Source: Cristatella mucedo (Eukaryota; Bryozoa; Phylactolaemata; Cristatellidae). From it: DNA of 64,000 nt. Numbering within the stretch: position 1 is the stretch's first letter; each line of letters opens with the position of its first letter. The DNA lies in assembly GCA_009760855.2 (NCBI GenBank), contig WPIO01000078.1:606501-670500 (forward strand). The letters run 5' to 3'. The notes below the pieces were generated by a model that was given only the letters and a program-made list of their open reading frames with translations, was not told the origin of the DNA and searched no databases. Shown piece after piece: positions 1 through 9,100 of the stretch. Made by a program: the position numbers and the translations under genes.

Positions 1-537
1 ATATACCTTTTTCTTTTAATAGATCAAATTCATTATCATCCAACATAGAAAAGTATTTTCTGGTTTTTTCTAGTGGTTTTCCTGATTTAACAACATTATT
101 GACAAGATCTGCTAAGCCTTTTTGCAACATCTGTAAAGAGTCTTTAAAACTAAGTGAACCAATTTCAATGTTTATATATTTCTCCATGTTATTGGCAATA
201 ACTTTTTTATCTAGTTTTAAATCTTAAAACTCTTGTACTAATAAATGTTAATCATAGCCTTTTAAGTTGTGAGTAAATATTGGAAGTCTAAACTTCTAAG
301 GATAAATGCTGAGATTTAAATTGCAAACATTGTGAACAGCTCTATATACTTTCCTGTCAAATGACAATGATCTAAAACTTTATCTCCATTTAATCTAAAT
401 CGCAAATGTGGCAAACAGTTGCATTCTCAAAATCTTCTTCATCTTCTTTCTTAAATTCCTTTCATAAAATTTATTGTATTTATCATGAATAGGTTTGATT
501 TCATTTTTTATTTTTTCAACTTCTTCTAATAAACTTT
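1..537 (-). pseudogene. Continuation of the broken family B polymerase, cut by the window edge
   Basis: Read on the minus strand in changing frames, this stretch shows short blocks typical of the same polymerase family. They are a CHIC half-site near 405-415, then DHCHLTGKY near 350-375 and a CNLNL block near 325 (an endonuclease-VII-like zinc/HNH segment that precedes the exonuclease domain), a HNLKGYD block near 260, and a block with SLSFKDSLQML near 135-160. Several stops and frame changes separate these blocks, so no functional product is possible. The exonuclease and polymerase palms would lie outside the window to the left. Confidence 0.55.
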
Positions 538-1347
538 TTAATAGTTCTCTAACATTATTAGATTTATTGAATAATTTAAATGTTCTTTGTTTTTCTTCAT
601 AATCAATAATAGTATAAGCAGATGAATAAGGAATATGCTTTTGAAAAGTACCTTGTGGGGTAGTAGGTTCTTCTTTATCTGTTTTTCTAACACTTGTAAG
701 TAAACATTCAAAGTCGGCATAAGCAACATAAGGACACCATAACGTTTAACATAATCTCTAAAATAACATGTATCTCCTTTTTTACTATCTGCGCTTGGCA
801 TTCTAATTCTAGATTTACCATCATTTCTACGTTTGCAAGCATCAACATGAGATTCTAGTTCATCTTTAAAATACAATCTACACAAACATCTTTTGCAAGT
901 AAGCTGTGTTCCATATCGTTTGCTACTTCTACATAAACCATTGAAGTTTTTAATAATTACATAATACAAGTTGTTTTTATTTGGTGTGCTATACAAAATA
1001 AGATCCAAATGCTTCTCTTTCTCTTCATCAACTACTATAAGTGGAGTTAGAATTTTATTATCATATTCGTAAACATTAATAGTTATGTTAAATAATTCTG
1101 CTAAATGAGGAATGTCAACAACATTTAATACGTTAGAAGGATAATTTTCCTTAACGTTGAACAACTCTTCTATTCTCCATAGATGATACGAATATTTCTC
1201 ATGTAATATTTCTTTTAAATCAGCAGTAGATTCTGGATGATTATCTCTCCAATGAAGAAACCTTAACACACACCATAAAGCACAAAGATTATCTGACTCA
1301 TTCTTTATATTAATTGTTGATCTCTTCTTTTCTAATCCTTCTGGCAT
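538..1347 (-). pseudogene. N-terminal part of a Polinton/Maverick-type family B DNA polymerase (broken)
   Basis: Open frame of 269 codons. The middle carries the arrangement seen at the N terminus of PolB proteins of Polintons/Mavericks and adintoviruses: a region rich in short hydrophobic strands, the phrase YYVIIKNFNGL, then a C2H2-like zinc knuckle (CKRC, about 13 residues, then H-x4-C). These enzymes are protein-primed replicative polymerases of large self-synthesising elements or viruses. The last roughly 50 codons (poly-N/K/L) do not look like the family, so the true frame is probably lost near position 700, and homologous sequence resumes in other frames further left. The region is much more AT-rich than the rest of the window. 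It is an endogenous, decayed copy. I recognise it from remembered family motifs, not from a search. It could also belong to a related linear-plasmid or viral polymerase. Confidence 0.6.
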
Positions 1348-1740
1348 TAAGTCACTCTTGTTTTTAAGTAATTCTTTATAACTAATTTCAATTCTGCTCC
1401 AATCTTATCATATATTACATCAAAATCAATTACATTCTTTTCTAGTCTAATATATTCATAATGTAAGAATTAACCATCAGAAGAGGATTTTCCTAAAAAC
1501 CAACCTGTTTCTTGTATTTTCATTAACCTCTTGGATTCTCTACCGAAAGACCATCTGCTGTTAGTCTTAACGGTTTTCTTAGCAATAGGATTATCTAGTT
1601 TTATAACTGTTGGTGTTCGTAGAGTTGCAATCATTGCATTCAAAATGTCTTTTGAGAAAGGATATTTTAGAAGAAGACCTATACGTTTTCTTACCTCTTC
1701 TCCAATACGTTTAGCATGTTTGCTAGATTTTAGTACTGGC
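1348..1740 (-). pseudogene. AT-rich flank of the polymerase relic, possibly part of the same element
   Basis: The same AT-rich composition continues to about 1740, where it stops abruptly at GC-richer LINE sequence. In minus-strand frames there are lysine-rich coding-like blocks such as KRIGEEVRKRIG (about 1690-1725) and RWSFGRESKRLMKIQETGW (about 1500-1560), interrupted by stops. I do not recognise them. They may be upstream sequence of the polymerase gene or a neighbouring gene of the same element. Confidence 0.35.
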
Positions 1741-1774
1741 TCGCAGTCCTGCAGGACGGGCCTTCAAAGTCACC

Positions 1775-3335
1775 ACGGCCTTCCTTGGAACGTGACACCT
1801 AGATTTAGCGAGCTGATTCAAATGGAGATATGCTGGCAGAGCCAATTTTGAGCTTCAGCCTTTCCAATTTCTGAATCACACTGGGTTCGCCCATAACTAG
1901 TAAGTTGGTTTTATCGTCGTTTAGTTTAAAAAAAATTTGCTGACATCCGTGTGTGGATGTCATCAATACATGCAGCAAGTGAGTTGAGAGAATTCGAGGT
2001 GCTCGAAGGCTGGGAGGGATCAAAGCAAAGGTACAACTGAGTGTCATCCGCATAGAAATGAAAGCCTAGATTGTGCTTGGCAATCACATCAGCAAGAGGG
2101 AGAGTATAAACCGTGAAAAGAACCGGACCTAGCTCGGAGCCCTGAGGTACCCCCTATTTCAGATCTCAGATGATCTTTGTCCATTCACGTCAATACTCTG
2201 GAGACTCCCACTGAGATAGGACCTGAACCATTGCAGAGCAGTGCCAGTGATGCCCAGGCGAAATGAGAGGCGCTCTAGATAATAATGTACTTGATAATAA
2301 TAATAATGTACTTGATAAAGCGCCCTCAGAGAACTTAATCTCTTTCTAGGCGCTTTACATTTGCTGCAAAGGGAAATGCAATTGAATGGTAAGAAAAAAT
2401 CATGCTTGAAAAACAAACGAAATGAATAACATGGTTAGGTGTGTCATGCACAGGGTCAGCATGCAAATGTGGTTAGTGGCAGCATGCACAGTGTCAGCAC
2501 GCATAAGCACATCAAGGACGAATCACAGGGACCCACTAAATGCTGTCCTAAATAGGTGTGTTATAAATTCCTTATAAATGTGGTCAGGTCAGGGGATGTT
2601 TTGACGCAGGTCGGGAGGGAGTTCCAGGCTTTGGGAGCATACGAACTAAATGCACGGTCTCCAAAGGATTTAAGGTTTGTACGAGGTATTTCTAGACTGT
2701 TGGATTCCGAAAAGCAGGTGGTACGATGCTTGGCCTGATGGGGGAGTATGTCGGAGAGATAGGCTGGAGCCATAGAATGAAGGGACCTAAAAGTGAGCGA
2801 CAAAACCTTGAAGTCAATCCGTCGCTTGACTGGTAGCCAGTGCAGGTCGGCGAGAAGTGGAGTAATGTGGCAACTGCGACGCTCACGACAGACAAGCCTA
2901 GCTGCAGAGTTTTGCACTAGCTGCAGTCGCCTGATCGCACATGCTGGTAGGCCAGTAAGCAGTGAGTTATAGAAGTCGAGACGAGATGTCACGAATGCAT
3001 GGACCAACGTAGACGTGGTATCCTTATCTAAACAAGCCCTAATTTTAGCAATGTTATGAAGCTGAAAATAGGCTGATTTGACTGTGGAGCTGATGTGGTC
3101 GTCTAACGAGAGGTCCCTTCGGAATATGACACCTAGATTTCGAGCTGATTCGACAGGAGATATGCTGGCAGAGCCAATTTTGAGAGACAAGCTTTGTGAT
3201 CGATAGTATCAAAAGCTTCCGAAAGATCGAGCAAAACGAGCAGAGACACTCTACCTATGTCTTCATTCCGAAGTAGGTCGTTGTACACCCTAAGCAATCA
3301 GTGATAAGCTCTAAAGCCAGACTGGAACTTACTTA
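1775..3335 (-). mobile_element. Outer L2/CR1-like LINE fragment, split by a younger LINE
   Basis: Reverse-transcriptase sequence lies on both sides of an internal insertion. From 3335 down to about 3191 it encodes the RT start (KFQSGFRANHST-like, then LLDLSEAFDTIDHK). From 2282 down to about 1775 it resumes with LGITGTALQWFRSYLSG and the later LKLNDDKTNLLVMG block. The two halves join at the point where the related intact copy at 62.0-62.2 kb has DHKVLLEHLSSRLG. The outer copy is truncated at both ends and carries frameshifts, so it is dead. Confidence 0.75.
2283..3190 (-). mobile_element. Inner, younger L2/CR1-like LINE 3' fragment inserted in the outer LINE
   Basis: A 5'-truncated copy with an open frame (3190 to 2561) encoding the C-terminal part of ORF2: [40 protein letters not shown] and [19 protein letters not shown]. 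The 3' UTR follows and ends in the family tail (CTAGAAAGAGATTAAGTTCT, the GGGCGCTTT block, then TTATT repeats read on the minus strand). The tail unit is partly duplicated at 2283-2330. The relatively intact frame suggests it is younger than its host copy. Confidence 0.85.
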
Positions 3336-4084
3336 GCAAGGATTGAAGTTTCTGCATTCGCTATCTAGAGGCGATAGGCCGTCATACTGCGGCGGCAGCG
3401 TTGCTGTAACAATCTTGCTGCAACCCCGGCAGCGACAGTTCTTGTGCAATCTCACGGAGGCACAAGCTCGGACGTGAGTATTAAAGAGACCTAATTCACC
3501 TTTATTTCCCTTAATGCGTAAACATATGAGAACTCGATACCGCTTAAAAGTGCTGTTGCTATCGTTGCACACTAAACGCAAGGACTTTGTTGCCGCTTTG
3601 GACGAAGAATAATTTGTCAGTCAATTCGTGGTTGGAGAGTCCAGTGACAACATTCCAGGGACTGGTAGCTGCTCGCGTTGCTTTAGGAATAGCAATATTG
3701 CGGTTAATGGGCAGGAACTCGAGGTCAGTAATACGAGTCAGTCTGTAAACACGCTCAACTAGCTCAGCAAGCAAGAGTCCAGCCCATGGAAACAAGGACT
3801 TGCTTAAAATCAATATTGGTTTTCTGAAATGAAAAAGATTTTGAAAAATATGCACTATCCATTTTGCTTTTGGCGCCCCCTCAGGCTTGGCAACCAGGGA
3901 CATCTGTCCCCTGCCCACCACCCCCCCCCCGACTACGCTTCTAACGCTACCTCACAAGCACGCATAAACACACGGCCTTCACCAGCACCTGGTTCTCATT
4001 ATCTCGTAAAGAAAGTAAAAGTATAGGTGATTGGCTGATTCAAAGGCCTCAATTATGAGGCAGAAGACGTATTAAAGTGAATCA
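3336..4084. other. No gene or repeat recognised
   Basis: Several short open frames on both strands lack codon structure or recognisable motifs. A C-run lies at about 3923-3932. I see nothing that I can name. Confidence 0.4.
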
Positions 4085-4185
4085 GCACTGCTTGCAATGG
4101 ACAGTAAAGCATTGCCAGCTGCAGGGCTCGAACCTAACCAAGAACTGCGAGGCTGCACAGTAGGAGCTCCTAGCCAGTAGGCTTC
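4085..4185 (-). mobile_element. Diverged tRNA-derived SINE relic
   Basis: The segment contains ACTGCTTGCAATGG and GCAGGGCTCGAACC, the reverse complement of a B box, in the order seen in the better copies at 10.8, 29.9 and 40.8 kb. It is degraded. Confidence 0.45.
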
Positions 4186-5669
4186 AGATGGGGGGGGGCA
4201 TGACGCACCTGCAGAGCATCATGCAGCTGCTGCTACTACGCTGTCGGCGCATCACTGAACGCCTCGACGTCGAAGTGATGCCGAAGCCACGACCATTACA
4301 TTACCATGCCTCACAGCCCCAGTTGCGAGCGAGACAGCGAATTAGTAGGGGAACTGTCAGCGATGACAAGAACCTTGCGTCTACCAAAGAGCTGGCCTAC
4401 CGGAAAGGGGTATCCGGCAGGTGGCTTGTTGCCACACCTGCCTGCTTAGCACTTCTCCTACTGTCAATACCGGGCAAAGTCAAAGTCAGGTCATCATCGG
4501 CTTTATGCTGGGTATTTCTTACGTGGCTGAAAGCTATGCAGTGGCCAAAGACAAGATACATGCCGCCAATTGATAGAAGAGCCGTGATTTGGCATAATTC
4601 TGGCTGCATATACGAGGCTGCTGTTTCAGCATCAAAAACATTTTTTAAACAAAAACTTGCTTTATTGGCTAATTTATTGTACTTGAACACAAGTACTACT
4701 TTGACCAACAGCCGGCATCTTGGCAATGCCACTTAATTGATAACATGACCTCGTTGCCAGCAAGGCTCAACTAAACGACTTGCCTGAAAAACTGGACTGC
4801 CCAAGACAACTTGCCAGAAAGCTGGTGACATAATGTGTACAGTACCTCTCACTCTGACCGTTACATTAATCCGAGGTTCTGTAAGTCAATGGCCTCAAAC
4901 AGGTCTGCAATGAGATTTTGAGATGGTTTAGTTCATGTTCAGAATCCATCATAAGTGACAGCGGCAGGGACATGTCAAAAACAAAGTATACAACGTATGA
5001 TCTTCAGCAGGAGACAATAAGCCAAGCAACTTAGGCCACAGCAATATCTACACATGCTACTACGTTACTTTGCTTCCTTCTAGATTTACTGCACATTTAT
5101 TTGATCTATTATTACATTTTTCCACTACGAGCTCCTCTAACTTAATCAACCGTTTCCTGCTATTGAGCTCAGTGTAATGTGCGTAGGCTATACAGCAAGC
5201 TACTAAGGCCTACAAATAATACATCGACTAAGAAAGATGAGCATAAGAAGAGTCTTGGATTCTGATGTCATGTCTCTAGGCTCTAGCGGTGTCCAATCGT
5301 GATCTAAGCAATTGCTCACTCGTATGCACAATCAGCCAGACATCTCACTCTCTAGCTGCCAATCTAAAATAGCCGACTTCAGCACGACGGGGGATTCGAG
5401 GTTGGCTAAATAATATCCAGGCCAGCATGAAAGCAAACAGATGCATCATGCTGCACAAGCAGTCCTACTCAAATATTGGTTATTTTATTTGAGAAATGTG
5501 CACATCATTAAAACTTGTACCGGAAGATCATTGCAATTAGAAAAAACAGCCAAACAAATAGCAGCAAGGCTAAATTTGAGCAAGAGCAAGCTCAAACCAA
5601 ACTGTCCTCTAGGAGCTATTTGCCCTTTGGCCGACAAGAGTGAAGCTGCCGGACACGAGCTAAAGGGCA
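4186..5669. other. Region downstream of the PIAS-like gene; possible poly(A) signal
   Basis: No coding region is recognised. The 182-codon plus-strand frame at 4188-4736 shows no family resemblance. On the minus strand AATAAA occurs at 5484-5489, a candidate poly(A) signal for the PIAS-like gene about 470 nt beyond its stop. If so, the LINE tail at 5670-5882 lies within its 3' UTR. Confidence 0.3.
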
Positions 5670-5882
5670 ATAGTAATGATAATAATACACTTGATAAAGC
5701 GCCCCAGATAACTCAATCTCTTTCTAGGCAATTTACATTTGCGGCAAAAGAGAAACGATCGAATGGTGTGATATCATGCTTGATAAACAACAAGAATAAC
5801 GTGGTTATGGGAGACGTGCACAGTGTCAGCATGCAAGTATGGCTAGAGGCAGCACGCAACAGTGTCACCATGCATAAGCAAT
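5670..5882 (-). mobile_element. L2/CR1-like LINE 3' tail
   Basis: TAATGATAATAATACACTTG, then a degenerate AAGCGCCCCAGATAACTCAA block, the reverse complement of the family 3' tail. It is followed by the 3' UTR words ATCATGCTTGATAAACAAC and CAGTGTCAGCATGCA. The copy is truncated just before the coding part. Confidence 0.8.
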
Positions 5883-5954
5883 GAATTCTTAATGCAATCT
5901 TGATGTGATGAGTACGACATGACTATCACAGCTGAAGGCAATCCATAACTTACC

Positions 5955-6142
5955 CTATTGATAATGTTCGGACGGCTTCTCCGTGTGGCAATCGTCTGAT
6001 GATTCGGTATGTGACTCATCGGCAGACAGACTGTAACTGAGCACATCCTCAGAGGCACAGAGTATGTCATCATCACTCGTGTCACCAGTAAGGTCGATGA
6101 CTGGAGGTTTCTCGAATCTGCTTCCACTCGTCTTTCCATGAT
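5955..6142 (-). CDS. PIAS: PIAS-like exon 14 (SUMO-interacting motif, C terminus and stop)
   Basis: Acceptor GGCATTTGCTTTAG, phase 1, and stop TAG at 5957-5955. Encodes [15 protein letters not shown] followed by an acidic/Ser tail ([11 protein letters not shown]). This is the PIAS C-terminal SIM (VIDLT) with its phosphorylatable acidic extension. The protein ends soon afterwards, without the long Ser-rich tail of vertebrate PIAS1. A strong donor-like GTAAGT begins 3 nt after the stop, so a 3' UTR intron or an alternative C terminus is possible. Confidence 0.85.
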
Positions 6143-9100
6143 CTAAAGCAAATGCCACACAGCTTTGCCTATCAACGACCAAGTTGGAAAAAGTCATATC
6201 TACAAAAAAAACAACTCTAGACCACTGACTATTTACTTTGCAACATCAGCAACAATCGAGCATTAGAATAAAATCGAAATTGACAGCCTATGCAGAGGCA
6301 TCTAACTGCCAGCCCAAAAGCCACAACAGAAAGTACCCAGCAGGTTGACGCCTGTTAAGCTCAAAGGAAGGCACGATCAGAGGGCCAGTTTGGCAACAGG
6401 CTGGAATGTAATGTCCAAAGGCAAAGTAAAGTGCACCGGAAGTGCACGCACCAGAAGCCTCGAACTCCCCCCATGAGACAGGAATAGCAACAAGACATAA
6501 GCCCACGCACACACCGCAACGAGAAGCCAAAAGACGGATGTAACAATGAATGTAAGACACGTGACACGACGAACCTCGAGCACGAACCCAGCCCCACGGT
6601 GGCTGCTTGCAAACCACTCGGAGCAAAACCCCGAAGACCTGATCGGCTTACGAGCAGGTGATGTAGCGCTTGAAAATGTATGCTGAAAATTTTCCAATTC
6701 TGCACAGACCACAGCATCTGCTGCATCACAGCGCAGCTGCACATCAAGGAGCCAAGGCATGGCTTCTTCTTGATGGGGTGGGGGTCACTGTCAACATCAC
6801 TTTAACTCTCCGAACTTGTGGGATCGATCAGGCAGAGCCAAAAGGTGCCACAGTCTGAGACACGGTCTTCCGGCGGCCAGCAAGCCACAGAGGTAAGCAT
6901 CATGCCACAGAGATATGCATGCTAGAGGGCAAGCATCATGCCACAGGTCAGCATGATGCAGGGTAGGAGGTTCTGCTACCACCATTTTTGAATTATTAGA
7001 ATGGACCGAATGCACAAACGAAAATTCAGTTAGTCACCAGCCAATGCAAAACTTGAGAGCCAGCTCAAACCTTCAGCTGTTTGTCGCCTGATGAAAAGTG
7101 TTTGCATCACCTTCACACACATGTGAAGATATGCTGAGCTGACCCCACGTGACATAAAGATGGCATTTACTGAGGGTGCATTCAACCCAGTGCCTCACTC
7201 AATAAGCCTCACGAAGAAGGGCTACGACCCACCCAGTGTCGATAAATCAAGCAAGAAATCTTATCAACGATTGGATTCAAACTTCGGACCTCCGAGTCCT
7301 GAATCCATGACACTAAACCCTCCAGCACAAGGACGGCATCTACTTTGCCATGGACAGAGCGCACTAGAAGTCGGAGGCCAAGTTCGGAGGGAGCTTCGGT
7401 ACACAGCACCCGAGACATTTCAAAAGAGCTCACCGTTGTATGCCATAAGATGGATAAGCAGATGCTTCTGCCCAGGCGGCCATTAAGCCAGACTGTGCTG
7501 CTGCATTGGCCCCATGTCGTCGTAGCAGTCTGAGAATTCTTAGGCTCTGCTGCTTCAGACTCTTGATAACTAGCTGACTGTGTAGCATTGTTTGTACAGC
7601 GGCAGAAGAGCCTTCCTGGCTATCACCGCCGCTTGCAGTGGAAAATACATGGATTGCCGACTGCAGGACTCGAACCCACGATCTTTAGTCGTGAACTAAC
7701 TGCACCTCACCTCTGGGCTAACACCCAGAGGCTACCCAAAGGCGAGGTGAGCAAAACTCACAAACTGGACTTAGTCGTGCATGCCAAATGGCTATCACAC
7801 GTTTCCACCTTCCACCACAGACTGCTGCACACCTGTTCCTTGGAGGAGTTGATGCAGTAGCATCGCGTGATCAAGTAGCAGAATTAAAGTAGCAGAAAAG
7901 CCATCGCCCTGGCCATCGCCACAGCTTGCAGTTGGCAACAAAGGACTGATGGCAGCAGCAGCATGACAAAGGAAAGCACGGCCGCATGGTCAAACGGATT
8001 TACAGGTACACACGTTGTAATATTGAATAGCCTTGGAGAGACGGAAAAAGGCATCTAGTATCCCTGAAAGTTGAACCCACGACCTCCGACTCTGCATACA
8101 TAAAGTTCTAGTAATTTCACCTATTTCCACAGGCTGCACAATTCCGATATACGAGTGACAGCTGTGGCTGCTGCTGCAGTTGCATTTCCTGTTCTATTCA
8201 TTACGAGAGGCACTAGGGAGTGAGCGTCAGTGGGAGCGAGTGGTTAAATTACTCGAGAGGTAATCGGGGGATAACCGGTTCGAATCAGAAACAGGGTCGT
8301 TGCAAGTCATCCAGCAGACGACCTCTGAGCTGCACGTCGTCGTCCAAACTGGAGCAGCAAAGGGCCACAAAGCCCAAACCCGCAGCAAGTAAACGACCGA
8401 CGGCACGCCGCTACTCGCACCACTACCCTGACTCGCAGCGCCTGCTGCTGCTGCTGGGCCTCGAGCTGACAGCAGCGCCGGCTGCCGGTGCATGCAGCTC
8501 CGGCCGTCGAAGCCCAGAAGTGGCTTGCGCTTCAGCCAATCGGCGGCTGCCAGCGGCTCAGGACCTGACTCGCAGGAATGCCTAGCCCACTGATTAGGAC
8601 CTACCGCCAGAGTCTCTGCTCGACGGGGGGCCGTGAGGAGCAGACTTGCTGGGCGTTATCAACGAAATCACATCGCCGTCTTCCACAGCAGGCGCCCACG
8701 AACCGTCCGCCGAAAAGACGACCTCGCTGGAGCCCGGACATTCGGCGAGGATTTTGATGAACAGCCTGCAATGGATTCGCGAGAACTCCAGCTCAGGCTG
8801 GGAACCCCAAGGACCAAAAGTGGCAAGCGATAGCAGCAGAAAGAACCAGCCGGGTTGTGCAAATGCCAAAAATATGGCAGAATTAGCGAGCACAGTGTGC
8901 GCTAGAGTGCGAAGAAAAAATATCTCGACTTTCATGGACGTGCCGCCTAGAAGGGAGATACTTTTTTGGACAAAAGAGCACCCAGCAAACGCTGACATTA
9001 ATTATTCTGGATACGACCTCCCGTCAGAGAGAGTCCTGCCTCGCCTTCAACTGGTCAGTCAGAATTGACGGCGCTGCTGCTTGTGCCAGAGTGCATGGTT

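Noticed and set aside
5955-6197. Start of the last PIAS-like exon at 6170 (after GTTGATAG)
   Set aside because: That acceptor would put the SIM out of frame with exon 13; the acceptor at 6142 keeps phase and reading frame.
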